Source of the DNA: an uncultured Oscillibacter sp.
GTDB taxonomy: Bacteria; Bacillota; Clostridia; Oscillospirales; Oscillospiraceae
Direction of reading: 5' to 3'
Assembly (NCBI GenBank): GCA_905236835.1
Contig: CAJOQY010000237.1
Location: 1-8,200 of the forward strand
Length of the DNA: 8,200 nt
Made by a program: the position numbers and the translations under genes. The notes under the pieces were generated by a model. It saw only the letters and a program-made list of their open reading frames with translations, did not search any database and was not told the DNA's origin. Shown here piece by piece: positions 1-8,200 of the stretch. The first letter of the stretch is position 1, and each line of letters opens with the position of its first letter.

Positions 1-18
1 GAAACGGAGGGTTATATA

Positions 19-1227
19 ATGAAAGAAATCGCGCTGAAATACGGGTGCAATCCCAATCAGAAGCCGTCGCGGATTTTCATGCGGGACGGGGGAGAATTGC
101 CGATTGAAGTATTGAACGGCAAACCGGGTTATATTAATTTTCTGGACGCGCTGAACTCGTGGCAGTTGGTGCGGGAACTGAAAGCCGCCGCGCATGGTCT
201 CAGCGGCGCGGAAAATCATGTGGAGATGCCCGCCGCCGCGTCGTTCAAGCATGTGTCGCCCGCCGGGGCCGCGCTGGGCCTGCCGTTAAGCGATACGGAA
301 CGCGATATGTATTTTGTGGAAGCTGGCGCGGAACTGACGCCGATGGCGTGCGCGTATATCCGGGCGCGGGGGGCGGATCGGTTATGCTCTTATGGCGATT
401 GGGCGGCGTTGTCGGATATATGCGACGCGTCAACAGCGATATATTTAAAATCTGAAGTGTCAGACGGCATTATCGCGCCGGGATATACGGATGAGGCGTT
501 GGAGATATTAAAGAGCAAAAAACGCGGCAATTATAATATTGTAAAGATCAATCCGGATTACATTCCGGAATCGAAAGAATATAAAGACGTATTCGGCGTG
601 ACGTTTGAGCAGGGCCGGAATGATTATAAAATAGACGAAAATATTTTTAATAATATTGTAACGGAAAATAAAATTTTACCGCCGTCGGCGAAACTGGATA
701 TGCTGACGGCGTTGATTGTTTTGAAATACACGCAGTCCAATTCGGTATGTTATGTCAAAAACGGACAGGCGATAGGCGTCGGCGCCGGACAACAAAGCCG
801 GATTCATTGTACGCGTCTGGCGGGACAGAAAGCGGATAATTGGCTTTTAAGACAGCATCCGAAAGTTTTGGGACTGCCGTTTAAGGCGGACATTCGTCGT
901 CCGGAACGGGATAACGCGATTGATGTATATTTATCAGACGAGTGGGAAGATATTTTATCCGGGGACGCGTGGCGTAATATTTTCGCGGAGAAACCGGAGC
1001 CGATCAGCGTTGACGAGAAAAAAGCGTGGATTGCGAAGCAAAGCGGCGTGACCATCGGATCGGACGCGTTTTTTCCGTTTGGGGATAATATCGAGCGGGC
1101 GCGGAAAAGCGGGGTAAATTATGTTATCGAACCCGGCGGATCTATCCGGGATGATGATGTAATCGCGACGGCGAATCAATATCACATGACAATGGCGTTT
1201 ACCGGAACGCGGCTGTTTCATCATTAA
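19..1227 (+). CDS. purH: Stand-alone AICAR formyltransferase (PurH formyltransferase domain only)
   Basis: Transfers a formyl group from 10-formyltetrahydrofolate to AICAR, giving FAICAR, the penultimate step of IMP synthesis in the cytoplasm. The 402-residue protein begins directly with the transformylase fold; the MGS-like IMP cyclohydrolase domain that makes usual PurH proteins about 510-530 residues long is absent. Visible motifs are SFKHVSPAG at residues 75-83, with K77-H78 matching the catalytic Lys-His pair of the family, QSNSVCYVK at 239-247, IGVGAGQQSR at 252-261, and PGGSIRDDDV at 372-381 followed by the closing FTGTRLFHH. Such single-domain forms are common in Clostridia, where a separate IMP cyclohydrolase closes the ring; none is in the window, so it is inferred to lie upstream. 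GGAGG at 6-10 sits 8 bases before the ATG and supports this start. purD follows after 72 bases. The symbol purH is used loosely, because only half of that enzyme is present. Confidence 0.95.
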   Translation: MKEIALKYGCNPNQKPSRIFMRDGGELPIEVLNGKPGYINFLDALNSWQLVRELKAAAHGLSGAENHVEMPAAASFKHVSPAGAALGLPLSDTERDMYFVEAGAELTPMACAYIRARGADRLCSYGDWAALSDICDASTAIYLKSEVSDGIIAPGYTDEALEILKSKKRGNYNIVKINPDYIPESKEYKDVFGVTFEQGRNDYKIDENIFNNIVTENKILPPSAKLDMLTALIVLKYTQSNSVCYVKNGQAIGVGAGQQSRIHCTRLAGQKADNWLLRQHPKVLGLPFKADIRRPERDNAIDVYLSDEWEDILSGDAWRNIFAEKPEPISVDEKKAWIAKQSGVTIGSDAFFPFGDNIERARKSGVNYVIEPGGSIRDDDVIATANQYHMTMAFTGTRLFHH

Positions 1228-1299
1228 GATAAAAAATTATAAAACGCGACAAGTGACGCCTGCAATGGTTAGAAAAATATTAAATTCAGGGGGTATGGC

Positions 1300-2667
1300 A
1301 TGAAATTACTGGTAGTCGGCGGCGGAGGCCGGGAACACGCGATTATAAAAAAATTAAAAGAAAATCCGGATGTTGATATGATTTACGCGTTACCGGGGAA
1401 TGGCGGTATTGCGCGAGACGCGATTTGCGTCCCGGAAATCGGCGCGAAAGAGATTGATAAAATCGTTGATTTCGCCGTGTCTCATAGAATTGATTTCGCG
1501 GTGGTCGCGCCGGATGATCCGTTGGCCATGGGATGTGTGGACAAGCTGCATGAAGTGGGGATCGCCTGTTTTGGGCCGGAAGCGAAGGCGGCGCGGATCG
1601 AGAGCAGCAAAGTATTCGCCAAAAATTTAATGCGCGAATATAAAATTCCAACGGCGAATTATCAAGTATTTGACCATCCGGAAGCGGCGAGAAAATATTT
1701 GAAAACGGTTTCATATCCGGAATGTTATCCGGTTGTCATCAAAGCCGACGGACTGGCGCTGGGAAAAGGCGTCACAATCGCGCGGACGCCGGAAGAGGCG
1801 GAAGCGGCGGTAAAATCCGTTATGGAAGAGCGTATCTTCGGCGATTCCGGCGCTAAAATCGTGATAGAAGAATATTTGACGGGGCCGGAAGTCAGCGTTC
1901 TGGCGTTTACGGATGGGATTACAATTCGACCTATGGTATCCTCGATGGATCACAAACGGGCCGGGGACGGTGACACGGGACCCAATACCGGCGGCATGGG
2001 GACAGTCGCGCCAAATCCGTATTATACGCCGGAAATCGCGAAAATTTGCATGAAAGAAATCTTTCTGCCGACATTAAAGGCTATGCGAGAGAAAGGCTGT
2101 CCGTTTAAGGGATGCTTATATTTTGGCTTAATGATAACGGAAAAAGGTCCGAAAGTGATTGAATATAATTGCAGATTCGGTGATCCGGAGACGCAGGTTG
2201 TCTTACCATTAATGAAAACGGATTTGTTGTCCGTCATGATGGCCGCGGAAGAAGAGCGGCTGTCGGATATGGAAATTGAATGGCTGGATTGGAAAGCGGC
2301 GTGTGTGATCTTGGCGTCCGGCGGCTATCCGGGCAAGTATGAGACCGGAAAAGAAATTTCGTTTAAAAAGCAATTCCCGGAAAATGTGACCTGCTATCAC
2401 GCCGGCGATAAATTAAAAGATAAAATATATAACAATTGTCATAATACAGCATATGGCTTATGTAATATCAGAAGCGATGGCGGCAATATAGACGCGGATA
2501 AATCGCTTGTCACAAGCGGTGGGCGCGTGTTGGGGATTACCGCCGTCGCGCCTGACCTGCGTACAGCATTGAAAAACGCTTACGCGGCGGCGGATACGGT
2601 GGAATTTGACGGTAAATACGCGCGCCGTGATATTGGCCGCCGCGCGCTGGAGGCGGAGAGCGTGTAA
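1300..2667 (+). CDS. purD: Phosphoribosylamine-glycine ligase (GAR synthetase)
   Basis: Joins 5-phosphoribosylamine to glycine using ATP, the second step of purine synthesis. The 455-residue protein has the PurD N-terminal domain with the glycine-rich GGGGREHA at residues 7-14, then an ATP-grasp domain with KADGLALGKGV at 148-158, HKRAGDGDTGPNTGGMG from 218, and the metal- and ATP-binding stretch NCRFGDPETQ at 290-299. The C-terminal domain ends with VTSGGRVLG and KYARRDIGRRAL-type sequence, so the gene is complete. It is longer than the usual 420-430 residues, mainly because about 26 residues (375-400) are inserted between AGDKLKD and KSLVTSGG, a place where family members normally have a short turn. 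CAGGGGG at 1287-1293, 6 bases before the ATG, fixes the start. It lies between the formyltransferase and purL, as expected in a clostridial pur operon. Confidence 0.97.
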   Translation: MKLLVVGGGGREHAIIKKLKENPDVDMIYALPGNGGIARDAICVPEIGAKEIDKIVDFAVSHRIDFAVVAPDDPLAMGCVDKLHEVGIACFGPEAKAARIESSKVFAKNLMREYKIPTANYQVFDHPEAARKYLKTVSYPECYPVVIKADGLALGKGVTIARTPEEAEAAVKSVMEERIFGDSGAKIVIEEYLTGPEVSVLAFTDGITIRPMVSSMDHKRAGDGDTGPNTGGMGTVAPNPYYTPEIAKICMKEIFLPTLKAMREKGCPFKGCLYFGLMITEKGPKVIEYNCRFGDPETQVVLPLMKTDLLSVMMAAEEERLSDMEIEWLDWKAACVILASGGYPGKYETGKEISFKKQFPENVTCYHAGDKLKDKIYNNCHNTAYGLCNIRSDGGNIDADKSLVTSGGRVLGITAVAPDLRTALKNAYAAADTVEFDGKYARRDIGRRALEAESV

Positions 2668-2700
2668 TTGATATTTTGATAAAAGGAGGGATATATCGGA

Positions 2701-5700
2701 ATGGTACGTCGGATTTATGTGGAAAAAAAGCCCGGACTGCGTCAGGAAGCGGAGAGTTTGTTCCGGGAACTGCGGGACGCGCTGGGGATACGGAATTTGA
2801 CGGGTATCCGCGTCATGAACCGGTATGACGCGGAAGGACTGGAAGAGAACGCGTTTGATCTTGCGGCGCGCATGGTATTTTCAGAGCCGCAAGTGGATAA
2901 TTGTTATTATCCGGAGGACGAGAAAAATATTTTTTACGATGATAATATCAGCGCGGCTTTCGCGGTGGAATCTTTGCCGGGACAGTTTGACCAACGGGCG
3001 GACTCGGCGCAAGCGTGTATTCAGCTTTTGACGCAGGGGGAGCGTCCTCTTGTTCGGACGGCGAAAGTATATTTCCTGTCTGGGAAAATTTCTCCGGAGG
3101 ATATTTCGCGGATAAAATTATATTTAATTAACCCGGTGGAATCAAGAGAATCGGCGTTGGAAAAGCCGAAAACGCTAAAGCAGTTATGGAAACAACCGGA
3201 TAATGTCAAAACAATCGCGGGATTTTTAGAATTCGACGAACGGAAACTGTCAGGACTGTTGTCAGATATGGGACTTGCGATGGGACTGGATGATTTGATA
3301 TTTCTGCGCGACTGGTTCCGGGAACAAGAAAAGCGCGATCCCACAGTGACGGAAGTCCGAGTGATAGACACTTACTGGTCTGATCATTGCAGACATACGA
3401 CGTTTTCCACTCGGATCGACGCGGTGGAAATCGACGGGGACGCGTTGTGGAACGCGTATGAGAATTATTTATCTGTCCGAAAGGAAGTATACGGGGAAGA
3501 GAGTCAATCCCGCCCGCGAACGCTGATGGATATTGCGACAATTGGCGCGAAAGCGTTGAAAAAGCGTGGGTTATTAAAAAATCTGGACGAAAGTGAAGAG
3601 ATCAATGCCTGTTCCGTGCGTATAAAACCCGTAATAGACGGAAAAGAACAAGATTGGCTTTTGATGTTCAAAAACGAAACGCACAATCACCCGACGGAGA
3701 TTGAACCTTTCGGCGGAGCGGCGACTTGTATAGGCGGCTGCATTCGGGATCCGCTGTCCGGGCGGGCGTATGTCTATCAGGCTATGCGTATTACAGGTTG
3801 CGGCGATCCGAGAACGCCGATAGAAAAAACGCTTCCGGGGAAACTGCCGCAGAGAAAATTGTCTCAAACGTCCGCCGCCGGATATTCGTCATACGGCAAT
3901 CAAATTGGATTGGCGACGGGGCTTGTGTGCGAAATATATCATCCCGGATATATCGCCAAGCATTTGGAACTGGGCGCGGTAGTGGGCGCCGTTCCGGCCG
4001 CGAATGTAGTCCGGGAGCGTCCGGAGCCGGGGGATGTGATTATTTTATTAGGCGGCAGAACCGGAAGAGACGGCATCGGCGGCGCGACAGGTTCGTCTAA
4101 AAGCCATAATCAGAAATCGCTGTCTGAAATGGCGTCGGAAGTGCAAAAAGGCAACGCGCCGGAGGAACGGAAAATCCAGCGATTATTCCGGGATGGCGAT
4201 ATTACGCGTATCATTAAGCGCTGTAATGATTTTGGCGCGGGCGGCGTCAGCGTCGCTGTGGGGGAACTGGCCCCCGGACTGGAAATTGATCTGGACGCGG
4301 TGCGGAAAAAATATGAGGGTTTGGACGGTACGGAACTGGCGATTTCAGAATCGCAGGAGCGCATGGCGGTTGTGGTATCGCCGGAGAACATGGAGAAGTT
4401 TATACAAGCGGCGGAACGTGAAAATTTAGAAGCGTATCCGGTGGCGAAAGTGACCGAAAAAGCGCGCATGAAAATGAACTGGCAAGGAAAAAACATTGTC
4501 AGCTTATCGAGAGATTTTCTTGATTCCAACGGCGCTGTAAAGCATATTACTATACAGCTGAAAAATAAAGAAAATAGTCAAAAAGTTGCGAAAAAGGCTG
4601 TAAAGCGTCAAAACTTGCGTGATGTGGCGAGACGTTTAAAATCCGCGTCCGGGCGCGGTCTGGCGGAACGGTTTGACGCGACAATCGGCGCGGGGACAGT
4701 GCTAATGCCGTTTGGCGGAAAATACCAGCGCACGCCCGCGCAGGTCATGGCGGCTTTGATTCCGGTTTTGCCGGGGAAGGATACGAAAAGCGCGTCAGTC
4801 ATGACATGGGGATTTTATCCGCCTGAATCGGAGTTAAACAACGCTGAAAGCGGTGAGGAGATTTATTTCCGGACGCGGGAAAGCGTGATCTTATCATTGG
4901 CGAAACTGACCGCCGCCGGGTGCGATTATCAAACGGCGTATCTGAGTTTTCAGGAATATTTTGAAAAACTTGGGCGGGATTCTGGGCGATGGGGAAAGCC
5001 GTTCGCCGCGTTGCTTGGCGCGCTGGACGCGCAACTGGGGCTTGGCGTGGCGGCGATAGGCGGCAAAGATTCGATGTCCGGTTCTTTTATGGATTTGGAT
5101 GTGCCGCCGACGCTGATTTCGTTCGCAATCGCGCCGATGAAATCAGCTGATATGATTTTATCCCCGGAATTTAAGAAAGCTGGACATTCCGTTTACGCGT
5201 TTTACGCGTTCGATTCTGAAAATGATAAAAATAATTTAAATTATAATAATATAAAAAAAACATGGGATGATTTTCACGCGCTTTGCGAAAAGGGGATTGT
5301 GAAAGCCGCGTGGGCGGTGGAAAACGGCGTCGCGGAAGCGGTTATGAAGATGTCGTTTGGAAATCAAATTGGCTTCCGGGAAGTAGATCATAATTCGATA
5401 CGGGAATTATATTACACGCGAGACAGATTTCCGGGAATGATAATCGCGGAACTGTCGGAAGATATAGATTATATATCTCATATATCAGGTATTAAAATAG
5501 GCGAAACAACGGATGACGCGCGGATTGAATTCGGCGGAGAACGCGTAAGCGTGGCGGAATTATTAAACTTGAATGAAAGCGTATTGGAAGACGTTTATCC
5601 GAACAAAGTATTGAACCCGCCGGAGTTGGATTCCGTTCCCATGATCGACGCGGCTCCTGTCCCGGTCAGCGCGCCGAAAATTCATGTGAACCAGCCGAGA

Positions 5701-6495
5701 GTTTTAATCCCGGTCTTTCCCGGCAGTAATTGCGAGTATGACAGCGCAAGAGCGGTTATAAACGCGGGACTTAGCGCGGAAATATTTGTGATACGCAATC
5801 AAACGGTGAACCAAGTCTCGGAATCAGCTGTAAAATTCGCGGATGAGATTCAAAAAAGTCAGATTATTTTTATTCCCGGCGGATTCTCCGGGGGAGACGA
5901 GCCGGACGGATCCGGAAAGTTTATTACCGCGTTTTTCAGAAATCCAAGGGTGTCGGACGCGGTTCGTGAGTTGTTAAAACAGCGCGACGGATTAATATTA
6001 GGCGTCTGCAACGGATTTCAAGCGCTGATTAAACTGGGGCTTACCCCTTACGGGGATATTATCAATCCGGATGAGAATTTCCCGACGCTGAGTTATAACA
6101 CGATTGGACGGCATCAGTCAAAAATTGTCCGAACGCGTGTGGCGTCTGTGAATTCCCCATGGCTGACGCGTGTACGGACAGGGGAGATTATCAGCGTTCC
6201 CGTATCTCATGGGGAAGGGCGGTTTATCTGTCCGGACAGTGATTTTCTCGAAAAACTGCGCGAAAACGGACAAATCGCCACGCAGTACGCGGATTTGGAC
6301 GGCAATCCCACGATGGATATTAATTTCAACCCCAATGGCTCGACATGGGCGGTAGAGGGATTATTATCCCCGGACGGCAGAATTTTTGGCAAAATGGGAC
6401 ATTCGGAACGTGTCGGCCCGGTTTTATATCAAAACGTACCGGGCAATTATAATATGTATTTATTTGAATCCGCGAAAGATTATTTCAGCCTGTAA
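2701..6495 (+). CDS. purL: Phosphoribosylformylglycinamidine synthase, single-chain form
   Basis: Converts FGAR, glutamine and ATP to FGAM, the fourth step of purine synthesis. At 1264 residues it carries in one chain what many Bacillota split into PurS, PurQ and PurL. Order: PurS-like N-terminal domain (about 1-150), helical linker domain (about 158-216), first AIRS-type half with [11 protein letters not shown] at 223-233, [10 protein letters not shown] at 324-333 and NDFGAGGVS at 509-517, then a second, pseudo-symmetric half with [15 protein letters not shown] at 661-675 and GGKDSMSG at 787-794, and a class I glutamine amidotransferase domain (about 998-1264). In the last, the nucleophile is C1103 in GVCNGFQ, and H1234 and E1236 in GHSE complete the triad; an internal ammonia channel is known for the family. 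All key motifs look intact. AGGAGGG at 2684-2690, 10 bases before the ATG, supports the start. Residues about 840-853 form an Asn/Lys-rich, extremely AT-rich linker. The TAA stop overlaps an upstream in-frame ATG of the guaB reading frame. Confidence 0.97.
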   Translation: MVRRIYVEKKPGLRQEAESLFRELRDALGIRNLTGIRVMNRYDAEGLEENAFDLAARMVFSEPQVDNCYYPEDEKNIFYDDNISAAFAVESLPGQFDQRADSAQACIQLLTQGERPLVRTAKVYFLSGKISPEDISRIKLYLINPVESRESALEKPKTLKQLWKQPDNVKTIAGFLEFDERKLSGLLSDMGLAMGLDDLIFLRDWFREQEKRDPTVTEVRVIDTYWSDHCRHTTFSTRIDAVEIDGDALWNAYENYLSVRKEVYGEESQSRPRTLMDIATIGAKALKKRGLLKNLDESEEINACSVRIKPVIDGKEQDWLLMFKNETHNHPTEIEPFGGAATCIGGCIRDPLSGRAYVYQAMRITGCGDPRTPIEKTLPGKLPQRKLSQTSAAGYSSYGNQIGLATGLVCEIYHPGYIAKHLELGAVVGAVPAANVVRERPEPGDVIILLGGRTGRDGIGGATGSSKSHNQKSLSEMASEVQKGNAPEERKIQRLFRDGDITRIIKRCNDFGAGGVSVAVGELAPGLEIDLDAVRKKYEGLDGTELAISESQERMAVVVSPENMEKFIQAAERENLEAYPVAKVTEKARMKMNWQGKNIVSLSRDFLDSNGAVKHITIQLKNKENSQKVAKKAVKRQNLRDVARRLKSASGRGLAERFDATIGAGTVLMPFGGKYQRTPAQVMAALIPVLPGKDTKSASVMTWGFYPPESELNNAESGEEIYFRTRESVILSLAKLTAAGCDYQTAYLSFQEYFEKLGRDSGRWGKPFAALLGALDAQLGLGVAAIGGKDSMSGSFMDLDVPPTLISFAIAPMKSADMILSPEFKKAGHSVYAFYAFDSENDKNNLNYNNIKKTWDDFHALCEKGIVKAAWAVENGVAEAVMKMSFGNQIGFREVDHNSIRELYYTRDRFPGMIIAELSEDIDYISHISGIKIGETTDDARIEFGGERVSVAELLNLNESVLEDVYPNKVLNPPELDSVPMIDAAPVPVSAPKIHVNQPRVLIPVFPGSNCEYDSARAVINAGLSAEIFVIRNQTVNQVSESAVKFADEIQKSQIIFIPGGFSGGDEPDGSGKFITAFFRNPRVSDAVRELLKQRDGLILGVCNGFQALIKLGLTPYGDIINPDENFPTLSYNTIGRHQSKIVRTRVASVNSPWLTRVRTGEIISVPVSHGEGRFICPDSDFLEKLRENGQIATQYADLDGNPTMDINFNPNGSTWAVEGLLSPDGRIFGKMGHSERVGPVLYQNVPGNYNMYLFESAKDYFSL

Positions 6496-6521
6496 TGAAA
6501 ATTAAAATAATGATCAAATTC

Positions 6522-6542
6522 AGAAAGGCATGGTGTTGTCAT
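6522..6542 (+). promoter_or_regulatory. Weak Shine-Dalgarno region that decides the guaB start
   Basis: The guaB reading frame is open from an ATG at 6495 that overlaps the purL stop (TAATG). No purine-rich site precedes that ATG. AGAAAGG at 6522-6528 and GGTG at 6532-6535 lie instead before the in-frame ATG at 6543, which is where homology to IMP dehydrogenases begins ([12 protein letters not shown]). Spacing of AGAAAGG to 6543 is long (14 bases), so this is a weak site. Ribosomes finishing purL may re-initiate here; that coupling is an inference. Confidence 0.5.
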
Positions 6543-8048
6543 ATGGCTTATTTCTTCTCTGAACCGTCCCACACTTTCAGCGAATATCTGCTGGTCCCCG
6601 GATATTCCTCATCGGAATGCGTTCCCGGCAATGTGTCTCTGCGGACTCCCGTGGTAAAATTTAAAAAGGGCGAGACATCTCCGCTGATGATGAATGTCCC
6701 GATGGTATCGGCTGTGATGCAGGCCGTATCCGGCGAAAAGATGGGTGTGGCGCTGGCGAAAGAAGGAGGAATCGCATTTATCTATGTATCACAGCCGATT
6801 GAGGAACAAGCTGATATGGTACGGCGCGTAAAAAATACAAAAGCCGGTTTCGTGGGCAGCGATTCCAATCTAAGGATTCATGATACGCTGGCGGATGTTC
6901 TGGCGTTGAAAGAACAGACGGGGCATTCGACGATGGCGGTCACGGACGACGGGAGCGGAACGGGAAAGTTATTGGGCCTTGTTACCAGCCGTGATTACCG
7001 GGTCAGCCGTATGGATTTGTCTGATCGGGTGGAAGATTTTATGACGCCCGCCGCAAAATTAATTACAGCGCAGTCCGGCGTTACGCTCAGTCAGGCTAAT
7101 GATATTCTCTGGGAGCATAAGTTAAACGCGCTTCCTATTATATCAGACGACGGACATCTGGTGTCTTTTGTGTTTCGGAAAGATTATGATTCTCACAAAG
7201 AGAACCCGCTGGAACTGCTGGACGCGCAAAAGCGTTATGTCGTTGGAGCTGGAATCAATACGCGCGATTACAAGGATCGTGTTCCGGCGTTGATAAACGC
7301 CGGGGCGGACGTGTTGGTAATAGATTCATCGGAAGGCTATTCCGAATGGCAGTCGCGGACGCTTCAATGGATCCGAAATCACTACGGCGATACGGTAAAA
7401 GTCGGAGCGGGGAATGTGGTAGACGGCGAAGGATTCCGATTTTTGGCGGATGCGGGCGCGGATTTCGTGAAAATCGGCATTGGCGGAGGTTCCATCTGCA
7501 TCACGCGTGAGACGAAAGGCATCGGCAGGGGTCAGGCGACCGCTGTCATTGATGTGGCCGGAGAACGGGATCGGTATTTTGAGGAAACCGGGATTTATAT
7601 CCCGATCTGCGCGGATGGCGGCATCGTACAGGATTATCATATTACGTTGGCGCTCGCTATGGGCGCGGACTTCTGTATGTTAGGCCGGTATTTCTCTCGA
7701 TTTGACGAGTCTCCAAGTAATAAGATTTTGATTGGAGGAAGTTACATGAAGGAATACTGGGGAGAAGGAAGCGCACGGGCTCGGAACTGGCAACGATATG
7801 ATTTAGGAGGCGCGGCGAAATTAACTTTTGAAGAAGGCGTAGATTCTTATGTCCCGTATGCCGGGACTTTAGCTGACGGTATGGCCGCGACATTGACAAA
7901 AGTAAAATCCACCATGTGCAATTGCGGTTCATTGACGATTCCAGAACTGCGTGACAAGGCAAAATTGACACTGGTATCAGCCGTATCAATTGTAGAAGGC
8001 GGCGCACACGATGTTTTATTAAAAGATACGACAAGCAATAACAAGTAA
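6543..8048 (+). CDS. guaB: Inosine-5'-monophosphate dehydrogenase, Tritrichomonas-like bacterial type
   Basis: Oxidises IMP to XMP with NAD+, the first committed step to GMP. From the ATG at 6543 the protein has 501 residues: a TIM barrel interrupted by a Bateman module of two CBS domains (about residues 98-217, with GLVTSRDY and FVFRKDYD ending the two repeats). The catalytic loop [12 protein letters not shown] holds the nucleophile C319, the flap contains [17 protein letters not shown] with R418-Y419, and the C-terminus has MCNCG and VEGGAHDV. From memory, these numbers equal those of the Tritrichomonas foetus enzyme (C319, R418, Y419), which supports choosing 6543 over the ATG at 6495; the longer frame would add 16 residues, [16 protein letters not shown], not typical of the family. 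It is the last gene of the run, 47 bases after purL, and would steer newly made IMP towards guanine nucleotides. CBS domains in this family commonly respond to adenine and guanine nucleotides, so control at protein level is likely. Confidence 0.97.
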   Translation: MAYFFSEPSHTFSEYLLVPGYSSSECVPGNVSLRTPVVKFKKGETSPLMMNVPMVSAVMQAVSGEKMGVALAKEGGIAFIYVSQPIEEQADMVRRVKNTKAGFVGSDSNLRIHDTLADVLALKEQTGHSTMAVTDDGSGTGKLLGLVTSRDYRVSRMDLSDRVEDFMTPAAKLITAQSGVTLSQANDILWEHKLNALPIISDDGHLVSFVFRKDYDSHKENPLELLDAQKRYVVGAGINTRDYKDRVPALINAGADVLVIDSSEGYSEWQSRTLQWIRNHYGDTVKVGAGNVVDGEGFRFLADAGADFVKIGIGGGSICITRETKGIGRGQATAVIDVAGERDRYFEETGIYIPICADGGIVQDYHITLALAMGADFCMLGRYFSRFDESPSNKILIGGSYMKEYWGEGSARARNWQRYDLGGAAKLTFEEGVDSYVPYAGTLADGMAATLTKVKSTMCNCGSLTIPELRDKAKLTLVSAVSIVEGGAHDVLLKDTTSNNK

Positions 8049-8058
8049 TAAAATTTTT

Positions 8059-8200
8059 AGATCATGTCGGCTTCCGCAGAACGTATCCACGCACTCTATC
8101 CGGAAGGTGTACGCCGTGCGGATATTTGAGCGTGACGGCATGGAAACCTGTCGGCGGCGATTAGGTCACGCCGATTCGGCTGTGACGGCGCTGTACGCGC
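8059..8200 (+). pseudogene. C-terminal catalytic fragment of a tyrosine recombinase/integrase, 5'-truncated and running off the window
   Basis: One frame after guaB encodes the end of a tyrosine recombinase catalytic domain: VSTHSIRKVYAV (the H-x-x-R box, His codon 8092-8094, Arg codon 8101-8103), then RRRLGHADSAVTALYA with the second His at 8167-8169 and the candidate nucleophile Tyr at 8194-8196. Spacing is 3 residues from His to Arg, 22 from Arg to the second His and 9 from that His to Tyr; E. coli XerD has 3, 23 and 9. The HSxRKxYAV wording resembles integrases of clostridial mobile elements. The frame is closed by TAA at 8020-8022 and has no ATG, GTG or TTG before 8107, so the N-terminal domain and the first catalytic Arg and Lys cannot be present next to it. 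It is therefore most likely a decayed remnant; a contig junction or assembly error is the main alternative. The end of the gene lies beyond the window. Confidence 0.68.

Noticed and set aside
19..1227. The first gene as a broken or truncated purH
   Set aside because: It has its own strong Shine-Dalgarno and a start at the family-typical position of single-domain formyltransferases, and all catalytic motifs are present, so it is a natural stand-alone form rather than a remnant.
1228..1299. Possible terminator or riboswitch between the formyltransferase gene and purD
   Set aside because: The only pairing I see (GCG...CGC around 1246-1259) is short and mismatched, with no following T run, and 72 bases is too short for a purine riboswitch with its expression platform.
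1343..1714. Antisense frame of 123 codons opposite purD
   Set aside because: The translation resembles no family known to me, no ribosome binding site or promoter is evident, and it mirrors purD codon bias.
3726..4100. 124-codon + strand frame inside purL, with similar + and - strand frames elsewhere in the genes
   Set aside because: They lie fully within genes with complete family motifs, have arginine- and serine-rich low-quality translations and lack ribosome binding sites. GCG-rich codon use keeps alternative frames open by chance.
8064..8129. Small ATG-started frame of 21 codons (MSASAERIHALYPEG...) after guaB
   Set aside because: It has no Shine-Dalgarno and overlaps, in another frame, the segment with clear tyrosine recombinase motifs; the recombinase reading explains the sequence better.
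8049..8200. Rho-independent terminator after guaB
   Set aside because: A short T run (AAAATTTTTAG) follows the stop codon, but no GC-rich stem precedes it; the last bases of guaB do not form a convincing hairpin.

Overview
The window holds the end of a purine biosynthesis operon, all on the + strand: a stand-alone AICAR formyltransferase (19-1227), purD (1300-2667), a single-chain purL (2701-6495) and guaB (6543-8048). At the right edge (about 8059-8200) is the catalytic end of a tyrosine recombinase that has no room for an N-terminal half. Coding density is very high: gaps between genes are 72, 33 and 47 bases, each start except that of guaB has a strong purine-rich Shine-Dalgarno sequence, and all four genes end in TAA.

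The likely host is a member of the Bacillota, class Clostridia, probably a gut or other anaerobic lineage. This rests on the gene set and protein types: an AICAR formyltransferase without the IMP cyclohydrolase domain, a one-chain FGAM synthase of about 1260 residues instead of PurS+PurQ+PurL, and an IMP dehydrogenase of the Tritrichomonas-like bacterial type. Base composition is intermediate, with a strong preference for NCG codons (GCG, CCG, ACG, TCG) and short, very AT-rich patches in loops. I cannot name a species.

Together the genes supply late and middle steps of IMP synthesis and then the first committed step to GMP. PurD joins phosphoribosylamine and glycine, PurL converts FGAR to FGAM, the formyltransferase makes FAICAR from AICAR, and GuaB oxidises IMP to XMP. 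A separate IMP cyclohydrolase is needed to close the ring and should lie elsewhere, probably just upstream of base 1. No promoter, riboswitch or terminator is visible; the operon starts upstream, and how it ends is unclear because the recombinase fragment follows guaB almost directly.

Most of the window is ordinary housekeeping metabolism. Points worth a second look are the truncated recombinase after guaB, a roughly 26-residue insertion in PurD, the Tritrichomonas-type IMPDH residues, and a marked excess of the hexamer ACGCGT linked to a codon-context bias.
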